64,000 nt of DNA from Rhizobium leguminosarum bv. trifolii WSM2297 (GTDB lineage Bacteria > Pseudomonadota > Alphaproteobacteria > Rhizobiales > Rhizobiaceae): positions 2,323,231 through 2,387,230 of the forward strand of contig NZ_JH719395.1 in NCBI RefSeq assembly GCF_000271845.1. Reading direction: 5' to 3'. The stretch's first letter is position 1. Each line of letters starts with the position of its first letter. A program made the translations under genes and the position numbers. Below are positions 45,553 to 56,909 of the stretch, piece by piece. The notes beneath the pieces are model-generated. The model was not told the origin of the DNA. It saw nothing but the letters and a program-made list of their open reading frames with translations, and made no database searches.

Positions 45553-46341
45553 TCACCGCAATAGTCGGCGCCGAAGCAATGCGGTTGAAAAGAAGAATGG
45601 GATTACGATGTAAATGCCAAGTGCACCAACGTGCAGGCAGACATCGGCAACCGGGTGACCGAGCATTATCGGACGTATCAGATCGATCGAATGCGACAAC
45701 GGCAGAAATTGCGCCGCCGTCTGGAAGAGGTTGGGCAGTTGGTCGACTGGAAAGACGGCTCCTGAGAGGAACAATATAGGGGTGATAACAAGCGTCTGGT
45801 AGAAGATGAAATAGTCATAGCTCGGAGCAAGGGCGGTGACGACCATACCAAGGCTTGCAAAGGCCAGCCCCGTCAGCGCGATAACCGGAAGCGCGGATAG
45901 CAGGGGCAGCCAGTGCGTGTAACCGAGAACGGCCGCGACCATGCCTATACCGGCACCCGCCAGAGCGGCTTTCGTTGCAGCCCAGGCCATCTCGCCGAGA
46001 ACGATATCGCCTAGCCTCAGCTGTGTGTAGAGCATCGCTTCCCAAGTCCGCTGCCCCTCCATCCGGCCGAAAGCAGCATATATCGTCTCAAAGGTTGCAG
46101 CAGTCATCGCGCTCGTTGCGACCATTCCAGCAGCCAAGAAAGCAGTATAGGAGACGCCATTGACGCGACCCACCATCACTCCCAAGCCAGCGCCGAGGCC
46201 AAAAAGGTAGATCAAGGGTTCGGCCAAATGACCGAGAAGCGACGCCAGCGCCGCCTTCTTCCATGCAAGATAATTTCGGCGCCAGACAGCAATCCAGTTC
46301 AAAGTGCCACCCGTCAATGCCGTTAGGTTGTCTCCACTCAT
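45553..46341 (-). CDS. nodJ: Nod factor ABC exporter permease NodJ
   Basis: The 262-residue protein has about six membrane helices and the ABC-2 signature region ([20 protein letters not shown] and [18 protein letters not shown], about 175-210). NodIJ exports lipochitin oligosaccharides. The start overlaps the nodI stop by 4 bases. It is the last gene of nodABCIJ. Confidence 0.94.
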   Translation of the reverse strand: MSGDNLTALTGGTLNWIAVWRRNYLAWKKAALASLLGHLAEPLIYLFGLGAGLGVMVGRVNGVSYTAFLAAGMVATSAMTAATFETIYAAFGRMEGQRTWEAMLYTQLRLGDIVLGEMAWAATKAALAGAGIGMVAAVLGYTHWLPLLSALPVIALTGLAFASLGMVVTALAPSYDYFIFYQTLVITPILFLSGAVFPVDQLPNLFQTAAQFLPLSHSIDLIRPIMLGHPVADVCLHVGALGIYIVIPFFFSTALLRRRLLR

Positions 46342-47366
46342 TGGTATTTCTCCATCTCGCGTCCGGTTAACCGCAAGAAGACGTCCTCTAGGTTCGGCGG
46401 CCGCTCGAGGAGGCGCAGACCCAAGTGTCCGCGCAATTGCGCCCGAACTTGTTCTGGGTCGGGGGTGTAGCAGAACAGCGTCTCGCCGCTAATCTCCACT
46501 CGCCGCGCGTTTGGCTTTAGCAAAAGGCTGAGCTCCTGTGGGTCTCCTCCATAGATCTCGATGACGGGGCAGCCGATCTGCTCGTCTATCAGGTCGAAGG
46601 GACGGCCCTCGGCGATCTTGATTCCACCTTCGAGCACACATATCCGATCACACAAACGTTCGGCCTCTTCCATGATGTGCGTCGTCAAGAGGATCGTCTT
46701 GCCTTGCGCCAAGAGCGATCGCAACCGCTCCCAGATCAGGTGACGTGCGTGCGGGTCCAGGCCGGTGGTCGGTTCATCTAGTATGAGGACCTGCGGGTCA
46801 TTGATCAGCGCGCGCGCCAATGATAGGCGCCTCTTCATACCTCCTGAAAGATCCGCCACCCGCGTATCTGCCTTGCTCTCAAGGCGCGCAAATTCCAGTA
46901 GCGAGGGCACGATCCCTTCAATCTCCCTCGCTTTCATGCGGAAGTACCGGCCGTAGACAAACAGGTTTTCTCTAACCGTGAACTCCATATCGAGATTGTC
47001 GAACTGAGAAACGACACCGATACGGGCGCGCGCCGAGCGAGCCTGCCCCGGCACCTGCATTCCGAGCACGGAAATATTGCCCGCATCTGGCGAAGTCATT
47101 CCTAGAATCATACGGCTGATTGTGCTTTTTCCGGCGCCGTTTGGGCCTAACAGGCCAAAGCACTCTCCCGACGCAATTTTGAAAGACAATTGGTCAACAA
47201 CGACCTTCCTCTGATATGACTTGGAAACGCCGACGAGCTCGATCGCGAGAGAAGATATCGATCCTATTCGGGGCGCGATTGCTTCTGAAATCGAGACGCA
47301 CGGTAGGATGCTGCCGCGGCGGAGCGTCTCAGCCACAGCTGCCTGTAGATCCGATTCACCGTTCAT
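46338..47366 (-). CDS. nodI: Nod factor ABC exporter ATPase NodI
   Basis: From ATG 47366 the protein has 342 residues, with Walker [10 protein letters not shown], signature LSGGMKRR, Walker [17 protein letters not shown] and the switch region [14 protein letters not shown]. An ATG 11 codons upstream is possible but leaves only 5 bases to nodC. It energises NodJ. Confidence 0.94.
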   Translation of the reverse strand: MNGESDLQAAVAETLRRGSILPCVSISEAIAPRIGSISSLAIELVGVSKSYQRKVVVDQLSFKIASGECFGLLGPNGAGKSTISRMILGMTSPDAGNISVLGMQVPGQARSARARIGVVSQFDNLDMEFTVRENLFVYGRYFRMKAREIEGIVPSLLEFARLESKADTRVADLSGGMKRRLSLARALINDPQVLILDEPTTGLDPHARHLIWERLRSLLAQGKTILLTTHIMEEAERLCDRICVLEGGIKIAEGRPFDLIDEQIGCPVIEIYGGDPQELSLLLKPNARRVEISGETLFCYTPDPEQVRAQLRGHLGLRLLERPPNLEDVFLRLTGREMEKYQ

Positions 47367-47404
47367 GTGGTTCCCAAGGTTTGCAAGATGCACGGACACA
47401 GCGA

Positions 47405-48685
47405 TTACTCGCCGCTGAAAGTAGCGTCGGGAGCGGCAAGCCTCGGAGCTTCGGAGGCTTTCTGCTTCCGAACGCCCCCTGCAGCTTTGACGCCGGAGCC
47501 GCGCGACAGCCAGTCACTGTTAGACAACGTACAGAGCGCATAAGCCTTCAAGGGCAGTAAAAGAAAGACGAGCAGGAGCGTGTGCAGCGAGAAGCCAAGA
47601 AACCTAAGCTGCCTGGCGCGATAAGCAGCGACGCCGCATCGTATCAGTGAAAATGATCCAATCGTTCCTATCGTCCACCAGGGCACTGAACCGGTAAGCG
47701 CGAACTGTGCGATACCTGCCAGTGCCGACACTTCGAGCAGAAGCGGGCCGGCATTCTGACCGACGACGTCCAAAGTCAGATACCAGTTCATGCCACGGAG
47801 GAGGTGAAGCCCAAGTTGGGTATCTCGGAATGTGCTCCGTGCCCACCGCAGTTGTTGGCGCAGATAGGCTCTCAAACCGTCAGGAACAACAGTCGCTGCG
47901 ATGGCGCTCGGTTCATATTCGGTACGGAAGCCTGCGCTTAGCATGAGGATTGTCAGATGACGGTCCTCGCCAAAATCACTCGGCTTTCCCCGATACAGCT
48001 GCGTCTCGTATTGATCAAGAAGCAAGTGGAAGGCGGCCCGGCGGTACATGGCACAGGGTCCACAGCAACACATCACGGCACCGAAGCGGTCCTGCGCGGC
48101 GCGCTCCTCGTTGCAGGCCAGCCAGTACTCCATGTCGATTAAGCGGGTCAGCCACGTATCCCGTCGATTGCTAGCTGTCAGTTGGCCCATCACCGCGCCG
48201 ACCGCTGGATCCCGCATCTTTTGACTGAGCTTAGAAACCACGTCAGACGCCAGTGTGGTGTCTGAATCAACGTTCAGGATCAGGTCCCCCGACGATCGAG
48301 AAATAGCAGCGATTTGGGCTTTGCGCTTTCCGACATTTCGGGGGAGTATAATGAATTCGAATCTCGCGTCGCCCGCATAGGCAATCTGCTCGGCGACCAC
48401 GGCGTCGCGGTTTCTGGAGCCATCGTCAACCACATAAACTCGCAGCGCGCCAGGATAATCCTGGTTGGCTAGGGATCCCAGACATTCCGACAGGACGCGC
48501 GGGCTCTCGTTGAACGAAGGCACGATGATGTCCACACTTGGAAAAGAGCTCTCTTCGACGCTGTATTCCGCTGTGCCCGATTTTAGTGATCGCCGCGCAT
48601 GAAGTACTTGGACAATCCGATAGGTGGAGGAAACGAGTGCATAGAGCGAGACGGCGGCGATGCTGGTAGTTTCAAGCAAGGTCAT
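47405..48685 (-). CDS. nodC: N-acetylglucosaminyltransferase NodC
   Basis: The 426-residue membrane protein is a family 2 glycosyltransferase ([29 protein letters not shown], and QQLRWARS with the QxxRW motif) with an N-terminal helix and C-terminal membrane helices ([34 protein letters not shown]). It builds the chitin oligomer backbone of the Nod factor. Confidence 0.96.
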   Translation of the reverse strand: MTLLETTSIAAVSLYALVSSTYRIVQVLHARRSLKSGTAEYSVEESSFPSVDIIVPSFNESPRVLSECLGSLANQDYPGALRVYVVDDGSRNRDAVVAEQIAYAGDARFEFIILPRNVGKRKAQIAAISRSSGDLILNVDSDTTLASDVVSKLSQKMRDPAVGAVMGQLTASNRRDTWLTRLIDMEYWLACNEERAAQDRFGAVMCCCGPCAMYRRAAFHLLLDQYETQLYRGKPSDFGEDRHLTILMLSAGFRTEYEPSAIAATVVPDGLRAYLRQQLRWARSTFRDTQLGLHLLRGMNWYLTLDVVGQNAGPLLLEVSALAGIAQFALTGSVPWWTIGTIGSFSLIRCGVAAYRARQLRFLGFSLHTLLLVFLLLPLKAYALCTLSNSDWLSRGSGVKAAGGVRKQKASEAPRLAAPDATFSGE

Positions 48686-48705
48686 GGTTTCTCGTCGATT
48701 TAGTT

Positions 48706-49356
48706 TTACTGGGGAAGTGAACGAAAGGAAAATCCACGACCACGCAGGGCCGGGATAATTGCCAAGAGCGCTGAAAGTGTTTGATCACGCAGCCCGTTAA
48801 GCTTGCAGGTCCCGATCTCATCAGGTGGGCAACCATCGTGCAAAAGAACGATTGCACCTGGCCTAGCAGCAGCGAGCACAGCGTCAACGATGGCATCGAC
48901 GCCGGGACGGGACCAATCTCTCGGGTCTACCGACCAGTGAACAGGTCGAAGTCCGGCGTCCATCGATCTTGAAAGGACATCCTCATTCCAAGCGCCATAT
49001 GGCGCTCGTATATGCTGAACCGCAGCGTGGGGACAGGCGGAGACTATGGCTCTATTTGCCTCATTTATCTCTCGTTCGATCACCTCCGAGCTACAGACCG
49101 TAAGATCCAAATGGGTCATCGTGTGATTGGCGATCAGATGACCTTCTGCCGCGGTACGGCGGACGAGATCTGGGTGGACTTTGACGTAGGCACCGAGGAC
49201 AAAAAAGGTGGCCGGCACGCGGTGTTCGGCGAGCAGATCCAGGATCTGGCCAGTGCATCCCGGATTGGGACCGTCGTCAAACGTCAAGTAGATGCTGCGA
49301 TCGTCGCTCCCGGCCTCATCAAACGGCACTTCGCTTATATAGGGGCGCCGCTTCAT
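48706..49356 (-). CDS. nodB: Chitooligosaccharide deacetylase NodB
   Basis: From ATG 49356, overlapping the nodA stop (ATGA), the protein has 216 residues. The NodB homology domain shows TFDDGPNP and [10 protein letters not shown] (metal-binding Asp and His) and [12 protein letters not shown]. It removes the N-acetyl group from the non-reducing end of the chitin oligomer. Confidence 0.96.
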   Translation of the reverse strand: MKRRPYISEVPFDEAGSDDRSIYLTFDDGPNPGCTGQILDLLAEHRVPATFFVLGAYVKVHPDLVRRTAAEGHLIANHTMTHLDLTVCSSEVIEREINEANRAIVSACPHAAVQHIRAPYGAWNEDVLSRSMDAGLRPVHWSVDPRDWSRPGVDAIVDAVLAAARPGAIVLLHDGCPPDEIGTCKLNGLRDQTLSALLAIIPALRGRGFSFRSLPQ

Positions 49357-49943
49357 AGTTCGCAGCCGTTTCGTTCGATCAATGATCCAGAAGGCCACTC
49401 GCTCATGGGTCTTCCTATCGGAAAAACCAGGACGAGGACGTCTTCAGTGCGCGTGGCTGGCATATCCGGTTGCGTATCGGGAAGAGTCGATCGTACACGA
49501 ACCCCTGTGACGATATTGGAAATACCATCTCGGCAGAATCTCTCCACGTGGTTCCGCATGGCATGCCGAACGGTGCCAAACGCGAACGGCACCGCCAGAT
49601 CCCGCAAAGCCGGAGCTAAAGCGCGGATCGAGTGAGCGATGCCAAGCCCCTCCAGATCCGGACGCACGCCGTACAAGCCAAGTTCTGCGACCAGCAAATC
49701 GGTGTCACCCACTTTTATGAAACGACGCAGCAACCCCATGTGGCTAGCTATGCCTTTTGAATCATAGCCAATTGCGCGGCGTTCCGGTCTCGCGCCTGCC
49801 CAGCTGCGGCCGGTCTCGAAAGGTTTGGCATTGAATGCGCCTGTCGGGCCATAGGTCGCTCGAAAAAATTCGGACAATTCCGCATGATCCGACGGTTCGA
49901 GATCGTTTTCCCAGGCTATTTTCCACTGCACTCCAGCAGACAT
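49353..49943 (-). CDS. nodA: N-acyltransferase NodA
   Basis: The 196-residue protein ([20 protein letters not shown] at the start) matches NodA along its full length ([39 protein letters not shown]). It transfers the fatty acyl chain to the free amino group made by NodB. It is the first gene of nodABCIJ; the nod box is 166 bases upstream. Confidence 0.97.
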   Translation of the reverse strand: MSAGVQWKIAWENDLEPSDHAELSEFFRATYGPTGAFNAKPFETGRSWAGARPERRAIGYDSKGIASHMGLLRRFIKVGDTDLLVAELGLYGVRPDLEGLGIAHSIRALAPALRDLAVPFAFGTVRHAMRNHVERFCRDGISNIVTGVRVRSTLPDTQPDMPATRTEDVLVLVFPIGRPMSEWPSGSLIERNGCEL

Positions 49944-50109
49944 GCAAAGCTCCAGTATGTTTCTCAGCCAACATGCTAAAGCAGAGGAGATGAGTGCAGG
50001 CGCACGCGCGGATCGGACCTCTCGTTACTGGAGAGATGCGAACTGCCTCCGCTTGCTTCTTTGCTTTGGCGTCTTGATAACTACCCGCCTTTCTAATAAG
50101 CACTCGGCA

Positions 50110-50158
50110 AAATTGGTAAAATAGATTGTTTGGATCACCATCATCTACCGGATGGATC
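50110..50158 (-). promoter_or_regulatory. nod box for nodABCIJ
   Basis: The minus strand reads GATCCATC, then GATG, then ATCCAAACAATCTATTTT and ACCAATTT, aligning over 49 bases with the nodF and nodM boxes. It is oriented toward nodA and ends 5 bases before the nodD start, so NodD bound here may also control its own gene. Confidence 0.92.
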
Positions 50159-50162
50159 AAGT

Positions 50163-51092
50163 ATGCGTTTTAAGGGCCTGGATCTGAATCTTCTGGTGGC
50201 GCTCAATGCGTTGATGACCGAACGAAAGCTCACCGCGGCAGCCCGCAGCATTAACCTCAGCCAACCAGCCATGAGCGCAGCCATTGGCAGACTGCGCGCT
50301 TATTTCAACGACGAACTGTTTGTGATGCAGCAGCGCAAGCTTATCCCAACGCCGCGAGCCGAAGCGCTTGCCCCTGCAGTTCGCGATGCTCTTTTGCATA
50401 TCCAGCTGACTGTCATTGCTTCGGATCCATTTGTTCCCGCAGAATCCGACCGGCGCTTCAGAATCCTCCTTTCCGATTTCATGACGCTCGTCTTTTTCGA
50501 AAAGGTGATAAAACGCGTAGCGCGTGAGGCACCGGGTGTCAGCTTTGAATTGCTCCCCATTGATGATGATCCGGACGAACGTCTCTGCCGCGGAGACATG
50601 GATTTCCTTATCCTTCCAGAGCAGTTCATGTTAGCCATCCATCCCAGTGCCAAGCTATTTGAGGAGAAACTCGTATGTGTCGGCTGCCCTAATAATCAAC
50701 AGCTGCGCGCAAAACTTTCTCTCGAGCAGTTCATGTCGATGGGACATGTCGCAGCGATGTTTGGCCGTAGTCTGAAGCCGTCCGTTGAACAATGGCTGTT
50801 GCTGGAGCACGGTTTTAAACGGCGTATCGAAATCGTGGTGCCTGGCTTCAATTCAATCCCGATGCTACTACAGGGGACGAATCGGATAGCAACCCTTCCC
50901 TCGCTGCTGGTCAGACATTTCGCAACTACGATCCCCCTCCAGACCGTCGATCATCCGCTACCTCCTCTTTCGTTTACAGAGGCTATACAGTGGCCGTCCC
51001 TTCACAATTCCGACCCCGGGAATATCTGGATGCGCACGATAATATTCGAGGAGGCTTCGCGCATCGAGGCCTCTGCCGATGGTGACTCTTAA
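50163..51092 (+). CDS. nodD: LysR-type flavonoid-responsive activator NodD
   Basis: From ATG 50163 ([20 protein letters not shown]) the protein has 309 residues: LysR helix-turn-helix [20 protein letters not shown] (about 21-40), then an effector domain. NodD binds nod boxes and activates with plant flavonoids. It is divergent from nodA. An in-frame ATG 11 codons upstream lies within the nod box and is unlikely to be the start. Confidence 0.96.
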   Translation: MRFKGLDLNLLVALNALMTERKLTAAARSINLSQPAMSAAIGRLRAYFNDELFVMQQRKLIPTPRAEALAPAVRDALLHIQLTVIASDPFVPAESDRRFRILLSDFMTLVFFEKVIKRVAREAPGVSFELLPIDDDPDERLCRGDMDFLILPEQFMLAIHPSAKLFEEKLVCVGCPNNQQLRAKLSLEQFMSMGHVAAMFGRSLKPSVEQWLLLEHGFKRRIEIVVPGFNSIPMLLQGTNRIATLPSLLVRHFATTIPLQTVDHPLPPLSFTEAIQWPSLHNSDPGNIWMRTIIFEEASRIEASADGDS

Positions 51093-51242
51093 GAGACCGG
51101 CGCGACATAACCCCCGGTCGAGCTGCCGTCGAATTTTTCGATTTAGGCAGTGGGAACTCTGCCGTGGGTGGATTGCTACATTCTTTTAAACGGCTCTGTT
51201 GCAAAAATTGCGGTCAGGTGGAGAGGCCCTGTTTCTCTGCCG

Positions 51243-51890
51243 TTACGCAGCCCGACCTTCGAGATTCGAAGCAAGTAGGGCGAGACGGTAACAAACAATT
51301 TTAGCGGCCGATAGAAGATGTTGGAGGCTTCCGGTGACCAGCGATGTGCGCAATTTCATGGCCAACTTTTCGCTTAGCGCGCATGATAGGGCGGCTAATG
51401 CCACGGTTCCGATTGGCTCGGCGATCCAGAGCCACCAATGGCCACCCCTCCGATGGCGATCAGTGCATGACGAGCATATTGATCCCGAAAGAGAGGTCCT
51501 CGCCACGCAACAGGTTAGGGCGCGGAAATGAGTACGCGGCGCCAGGACTAGACCGGCGAGAACTGCAATTCGGAATGTATCGACAGGCGCCGCATTGTTG
51601 ATCGAGATGAATGCAGTGGGCGTTCCTGCTACCCACCACGTTATGGCGAGATGAGTTGCCAGCCACCATAAGCGCTTGCTGACGCGATGCCAGTAAAGCC
51701 GAGCAAGATCTCATCGACAAAATCCAGAAAGCCGGGCCTGCAGTCACCGACAGGGACGGGTTGTACTTATAAGTTATGTTGAAGTGCTGCGCCATGACCC
51801 ATGACCCGAGGGCGGCGATGGCAACGACTAGCGCCCCTGCTCGCTTCCACCGCCGCCGAATTTCCAACAGCGTTGGCGGTGTGAGGTAGA
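51243..51890 (-). pseudogene. Acyltransferase-3-type O-acetyltransferase remnant (NodX/NolL-like)
   Basis: Minus-strand frames give hydrophobic membrane-protein pieces: AGALVVAIAALGSWVMAQHF, YKYNPSLSVTAGPAFWIL, RIAVLAGLVLA, NLLRGEDLSFGINMLVMHAL, WLWIAEPIGTVALAALSCAL and SEKLAMKL. The LLRGxDLSFGI..MxxxHAL and A.LS..L.EK.A.KL patterns fit the last helices of acyltransferase-3 proteins, the family of NodX and NolL, which add acetyl groups to Nod factors. At least three frame changes break it. Lying between nodD and the nodF box, it is probably a dead Nod-factor decoration gene. Family call is moderate. Confidence 0.5.
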
Positions 51891-51922
51891 ACCGTCAGCG
51901 TCCACAGCACCCCAGGTCCTGC

Positions 51923-51971
51923 CATCCACATTGCGGATGCTTTTGATCCAATCAATCAATTTTACCAATCC
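51923..51971 (+). promoter_or_regulatory. nod box for nodFE
   Basis: CATCCAC, GGATG, GATCCAATCAATCAATTTTA and CCAATCC occur in the order and spacing of a 49-base nod box. It points to nodF, 155 bases downstream. Confidence 0.93.
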
Positions 51972-52125
51972 AGCCATATCATCCATAGCACAAACATAGG
52001 TGTTCCGATTGGTGACGGTCTTCGCAATGGAAGTCGTAACCGCCCTTTCCCGAGCACTGAACGTGCTCAAGACTTGCTAGGCCCGGATTAGCCGCGTCAG
52101 ACTTGGAATGATTGAAAGGAACAAG

Positions 52126-52404
52126 ATGGCCGATCAACTCACAGTAGAAATTATTGCCGCAATCAAAAATCTCGCCCAATCAGAGAACGGTGGGAGGATT
52201 CCGGTAGCGATTGGAGAAATCACCGCCGATAGCGAATTGACATCCCTTGGCATCGATTCGCTGGCTTTGGCCGATCTGCTCTGGGACCTGGAGCAGGCTT
52301 ATGGCATCAGGATTGAGATGAACACGACCGATGCCTGGTCTAATCTCAAAAATATTGGGGATGTCGTTGAAGCCGTTCGCGGTTTGATTGCGAAGGAGGC
52401 ATGA
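52126..52404 (+). CDS. nodF: Specialised acyl carrier protein NodF
   Basis: From ATG 52126 ([14 protein letters not shown]) the protein has 92 residues with the phosphopantetheine site [16 protein letters not shown] (Ser about 45). NodF carries the host-specific fatty acid made with NodE. Its stop overlaps the nodE start region (ATGATG). Confidence 0.95.
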   Translation: MADQLTVEIIAAIKNLAQSENGGRIPVAIGEITADSELTSLGIDSLALADLLWDLEQAYGIRIEMNTTDAWSNLKNIGDVVEAVRGLIAKEA

Positions 52405-53612
52405 TGGACAGGCGCGTTGTCATCACGGGAATTGGCGGACTATGCGGATTGGGGACGAATGCCGCATCTATTTGGAAGACAATGCGCGAAGGCCACTCCG
52501 CCATTAGCCCTATCATCACTACAGATCTTTATGATCTGAAAGGCACCGTCGGTGCCGAGATCCAGACGGTCCCGGTTCACGACATCCCGCGCAAACAGCT
52601 CGTTTCCATGGACCGCTTCAGCCTGCTCGCGGTGATTGCCGCAACCGAAGCCATGCGGCAGGCGGGGCTTTCCTGCAACGAACAAAACGCCCACCGCTTC
52701 GGCGCCGCCATGGGCGTCGGTGGTCCTGGCTGGGGAACGATCGAAGAAACCTACCGCAGTATCCTCCTGGACGGAGTGACCCGGGCTCGGATTTTCACAG
52801 CACCGAAGGGAATGCCAAGCGCGGCCGCCGGCCAAGTCAGCATTCATCTCGGCCTGCGCGGCCCTGTCTTCGGAGTCACCTCTGCCTGCGCGGCGGGGAA
52901 TCATGCCATCGCTTCCGCAGTGGATCAGATCAGGCTTGGCCGGGCAGACGTCATGCTTGCCGGGGGTAGCGATGCGCCGCTCACATGGGGCGTCCTGAAA
53001 TCATGGGAAGCATTGCGCGTGCTTGCCCCCGACACCTGTCGCCCATTTTCCGCCGACAGGAAAGGTGTTGTACTTGGCGAGGGCGCCGGGATGGCTGTAC
53101 TGGAAAGCTATGAGCACGCCACTGCCCGCGGTGCGACTATGCTTGCAGAGGTTGCCGGCATCGGGCTTTCGGGCGATGCCTACGACATCGTCATGCCGTC
53201 CATCGAGGGACCGGAGGCCGCAATGCGCAGTTGCCTTGTCGATGCCGAACTAAACCCCGATGATGTAGACTACCTGAACGCGCACGGCACCGGCACCGTT
53301 GCCAATGACCAGATGGAGACGGCGGCGATCAAGCGCGTCTTCGGAGACCACGCTTTTCAGATGTCCGTCTCCTCCACCAAGTCGATGCACGCCCATTGCC
53401 TAGGCGCCGCCAGCGCACTTGAAATGATTGCCTGCGTAATGGCAATCCAAGAAGGTGTCATTCCGCCCACTGCCAACTATCGTGAGCCTGACCCGCAGTG
53501 CGATCTAGATGTCACGCCCAATGTTCCGCGGGAGCGCAAAGTCCGCGTAGCGATGAGTAATGCATTCGCCATGGGGGGCACCAACGCTGTCTTGGCATTC
53601 AGGCAAGTGTGA
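52404..53612 (+). CDS. nodE: Host-specific beta-ketoacyl synthase NodE
   Basis: The protein of 402 residues has the ketosynthase active site [14 protein letters not shown] (Cys), and the two histidines in NAHGTGT and [13 protein letters not shown] 52404 follows GGAGG by 4 bases; an ATG at 52401 is the alternative. NodE elongates the polyunsaturated acyl chain that sets host range. Confidence 0.95.
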   Translation: MDRRVVITGIGGLCGLGTNAASIWKTMREGHSAISPIITTDLYDLKGTVGAEIQTVPVHDIPRKQLVSMDRFSLLAVIAATEAMRQAGLSCNEQNAHRFGAAMGVGGPGWGTIEETYRSILLDGVTRARIFTAPKGMPSAAAGQVSIHLGLRGPVFGVTSACAAGNHAIASAVDQIRLGRADVMLAGGSDAPLTWGVLKSWEALRVLAPDTCRPFSADRKGVVLGEGAGMAVLESYEHATARGATMLAEVAGIGLSGDAYDIVMPSIEGPEAAMRSCLVDAELNPDDVDYLNAHGTGTVANDQMETAAIKRVFGDHAFQMSVSSTKSMHAHCLGAASALEMIACVMAIQEGVIPPTANYREPDPQCDLDVTPNVPRERKVRVAMSNAFAMGGTNAVLAFRQV

Positions 53613-54144
53613 AGAGGCGGAACATCGTCGTGGAGGTGGATTGACGTGCAAAATTGAGTGGGCGCGCCCTGTCTCCCGGACAGAAGCCACTGACGTCCCC
53701 CAGCGGCGGCTCATTCGCGCCACAGTGGCTGGCCGGGAACATAGTGCGGCGGCCTCTTTGTCTCGCCCACTCGACATGGCCAGCAGGCTCTCAAAGCCTG
53801 GTGAGGTGGTTCCCAATACTGCTTTCTGCACGCTAACAAAATTTGGGGCGGAATGGTCTTTCTTCTAGGCAAGCTCCAAAATCGCTGCCTCGCCTGGCCC
53901 TCGGTCAACAAGGAAGGTGGACCTGCAATTGATACTGCTTGCCGGCCGTGCTGAACACTGGCACTTTTGATACATTGCTATCAAGGAGCCTCTAGCGACG
54001 TCCCCCCACCGTTTACCTGCCGGGATCTTTCGTCTGCGCCGTGCAATGTTCAGCGTCGAGAATAGAATTTCATCTGAGCCTCGTTCAAGCCGGGCGTCAG
54101 TGGACCAACAACTTCATCGATGAATGCGATCTAAGAATAGACAA
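53613..54144. other. Gap between nodE and nodL, no gene recognised
   Basis: About 530 bases. Open frames (for example 53560-53868 plus and 53505-53831 minus) overlap nodE or have no family pattern. No nod box is visible, so nodL probably depends on read-through from nodFE. The length suggests an old insertion or deletion site, since nodE and nodL are usually close. Confidence 0.45.
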
Positions 54145-54696
54145 ATGACACAAACTCAAAAAGAAAAGATGCTGGCGGGCGAGATGTACAACCCCGTGGA
54201 CCCGGAGCTTCAGGCGGACCTGCTGGCCGCGGGAGCCTGGCTAAAGAGATATAATGACACTCTGGGAAGTCCCGCCGAGCATTGGAACGCACTCCTTCTC
54301 GAGCGGCTCGGAGAGGTCGGAACTGGAGCTGTCATCCGCCCGCCATTTCATTGCGACTATGGCTTCAACATCAGGCTGGGTGACTATGTGTACATCAATT
54401 TCAATTGCGTAATCCTTGACGTAGCAGAGGTGACGATCGGTCCTGGGACAGCAGTTGGGCCGGCTGTTCAGATCTACACCGCCGATCATCCACATGATCC
54501 CGAGCAGCGGCAGGCTGGGCTGCAGTTAGGTCGGCCCGTCCGGATTGGAAAAGACGTGTGGATCGGCGGTGGAGCAATCATCCTCCCAGGTGTGACAATC
54601 GGCGATAATGCAGTAGTCGGCGCCGGAAGCGTGGTCACCCGCGACATACCCGCAGGGGAAAAAGCCATGGGGAACCCGGCCCGACTCAAGCGCTGA
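54145..54696 (+). CDS. nodL: Nod factor O-acetyltransferase NodL
   Basis: From ATG 54145 (MTQTQKEKMLAGEMY) the protein has 183 residues: a MAC domain and left-handed beta-helix hexapeptide repeats (VTIGPGTAVGPAVQIYTADH, WIGGGAIILPGVTIGDNAVV) with the catalytic His of TADHPHD. It acetylates the non-reducing end O-6 of the Nod factor. Confidence 0.94.
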   Translation: MTQTQKEKMLAGEMYNPVDPELQADLLAAGAWLKRYNDTLGSPAEHWNALLLERLGEVGTGAVIRPPFHCDYGFNIRLGDYVYINFNCVILDVAEVTIGPGTAVGPAVQIYTADHPHDPEQRQAGLQLGRPVRIGKDVWIGGGAIILPGVTIGDNAVVGAGSVVTRDIPAGEKAMGNPARLKR

Positions 54697-54881
54697 CGCA
54701 GACCGATGAGCACCATACCGAGGCGGCCTATGTCTACCAGCACTGAGGCCCGCACTTGCCGCGAGGCCGATGCGAGGCCAGCTCGCTAAGTCTCAGATAC
54801 CGAAGATTCAATGGACGGTTATTCGAGGTGTCGTAGCGTATCAACATCGAACGCTTCGCGTAAAGCCATGACGTAGAATTC

Positions 54882-54930
54882 CATCCATGGCTTGAATAGC
54901 GGCAATCAAAACAATCGATTTTAAATATCT
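54882..54930 (+). promoter_or_regulatory. nod box for nodMN, diverged
   Basis: CATCCAT, then ATCAAAACAATCGATTTTAA and ATATCT align base for base in spacing with the nodF box over 49 bases. The ACCAAT end has become AAATAT. It lies 90 bases before nodM. Confidence 0.8.
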
Positions 54931-55019
54931 CATCGGGTCCGATTAGTAAGGTTCCAAATTGGCTCGCGAGAGCGCTTTGACGCCCGAGCCCCTTGGCACG
55001 GCAAAATGGAGATAAATCA

Positions 55020-56846
55020 ATGTGTGGGATTGTTGGCATCATCGGGCGGCACCCGGTGTCGCAGCGACTGCTCGACGCGCTAAAGCGTCTGGAGTACCGC
55101 GGATACGACTCCGCTGGCATTGCGACAATCTCTGAAGGCAACTTGGAGCGCTGCCGTGCGCAGGGCAAGCTCGCCAATTTGGAAACGAGGCTCAGGGAAC
55201 AGCCGCTGAACGGGATCATCGGCATAGGCCACACCCGTTGGGCCACCCACGGGGCACCAACCGAACGCAACGCTCACCCACATATTGTGGACGGTATTGC
55301 CGTCGTTCATAATGGTATCATCGAAAACTTCGCACAGTTGAAGGCCGAATTGGAGGCGACTGGAGCGGACTTCAAGACGAGCACCGATAGCGAGGTTGTT
55401 GCGCATCTCCTAGCAAAATACCGCCACGACGGTATGAGTGGCCGAGAGGCTATGCATGCGACGCTGAAACGTCTGACGGGAGCCTTTAGCCTTGCAATAC
55501 TTTTCCAGGATGACCCATCCACCATCATGGCGGCACGCAATGGGCCGCCGCTGGTTATTGGTCATGGCGATGGGGAGATGTTTCTGGGTTCCGACCCTAT
55601 CACCCTTGCGCCTTTGACCAACGAAGTTACTTACCTGGTTGACGGCGATTGGGCTGTGATGAGCAAAACGGACATTAGGATCTTCGACAGTGACGGCAAC
55701 GTTGTCACGCGCTCACGGTGCACCTCGATGGCTTCAGCCGTCCGAGTGACCAAGGGTGACTATGACCACTTTATGGAGAAGGAGATCTACGAGCAGCCCG
55801 AGGTCATAGCTCGCGCTGTTGGCCGCTACATCGATATTGCCCACCACCAGATAGTCCCAGTATCAGCGGAATTGGATTTCGCAAACGTTAGTCGCCTTGT
55901 GATATCCGCATGCGGCACCGCCTATCTAGCGGGCCTGATCGGCAAGTACTGGTTCGAACGCTACGCACGCCTTTCAGTGGAAATCGATGTCGCCTCAGAG
56001 TTCCGCTATCGCGATATCCCCCTGTCGCCGAATGCGGCCGCGCTTTTCATCTCGCAGTCCGGAGAAACCGCTGACACGCTTGCATCGATGCGATATTGCA
56101 AGGGGCATGGATTGAAGGTCGGCGCCGTCGTCAACACAAGCGAATCGACCATTGCTCGAGAAGCCGATGCCATCTTCCCGATCCTCGCCGGTCCTGAAAT
56201 CGGGGTAGCGTCGACCAAGGCGTTCACTTGCCAGCTTGCAGTTCTCGCTGCTCTGGCCATTAGTGCAGGCAAGGCGCGCGGTACTATTACCGAGGACGAG
56301 GAGCGTCAGCTGGTCATGCGTTTGGTTGAATTGCCGCACGTCATGAGGCAGGTGCTGCGCAACGTTCTGCCAGAGATCAAACTCCTGGCACGGGAACTTT
56401 CGGGATACTCTCACGTGCTCTATCTTGGCCGCGGAACCACTTTTCCGTTGGCAATGGAAGGCGCACTTAAACTCAAGGAAATTTCCTATATCCACGCTGA
56501 GGGCTATGCCGCTGGTGAACTGAAACACGGGCCGATCGCGCTCGTCGACAAAAACATGCCCGTCATCATCATTGCGCCACATGATCGATTCTTCGATAAG
56601 ACCGTCTCAAACATGCAGGAGGTGGCCGCGCGTGGCGGCCGTGTCATTCTCATCACCGACGAGAGCGGAGCTGCTAGTTCGAAGCTCGACACCATGCACA
56701 CGATCGTGCTGCCGGATGTCGAAGAAATAGTAGCACCCATCGTCTTCTCTCTCCCTCTACAGCTGCTTGCCTACTACGTGGCGGTCACCAAGGGAACCGA
56801 CGTCGACCAGCCGCGCAATCTCGCTAAATCGGTCACTGTCGAATAA
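55020..56846 (+). CDS. nodM: Glucosamine-6-phosphate synthase NodM
   Basis: From ATG 55020 (MCGIVGIIGRHPVSQ) the protein has 608 residues. The catalytic Cys2 glutaminase domain (about 1-240, HTRWATHGAPTERNAHPH) is followed by two SIS sugar-isomerase domains (SACGTAYLAG, SQSGETADTL, EGYAAGELKHGPIALVD). It is a symbiotic copy of GlmS that supplies glucosamine for Nod factor. Confidence 0.95.
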   Translation: MCGIVGIIGRHPVSQRLLDALKRLEYRGYDSAGIATISEGNLERCRAQGKLANLETRLREQPLNGIIGIGHTRWATHGAPTERNAHPHIVDGIAVVHNGIIENFAQLKAELEATGADFKTSTDSEVVAHLLAKYRHDGMSGREAMHATLKRLTGAFSLAILFQDDPSTIMAARNGPPLVIGHGDGEMFLGSDPITLAPLTNEVTYLVDGDWAVMSKTDIRIFDSDGNVVTRSRCTSMASAVRVTKGDYDHFMEKEIYEQPEVIARAVGRYIDIAHHQIVPVSAELDFANVSRLVISACGTAYLAGLIGKYWFERYARLSVEIDVASEFRYRDIPLSPNAAALFISQSGETADTLASMRYCKGHGLKVGAVVNTSESTIAREADAIFPILAGPEIGVASTKAFTCQLAVLAALAISAGKARGTITEDEERQLVMRLVELPHVMRQVLRNVLPEIKLLARELSGYSHVLYLGRGTTFPLAMEGALKLKEISYIHAEGYAAGELKHGPIALVDKNMPVIIIAPHDRFFDKTVSNMQEVAARGGRVILITDESGAASSKLDTMHTIVLPDVEEIVAPIVFSLPLQLLAYYVAVTKGTDVDQPRNLAKSVTVE

Positions 56847-56909
56847 TCGCATAGCTCCCAGCGCTGAAGATGCAAGACGTTCCGTCGTAAATTAGAATAG
56901 TGAGGCTGC

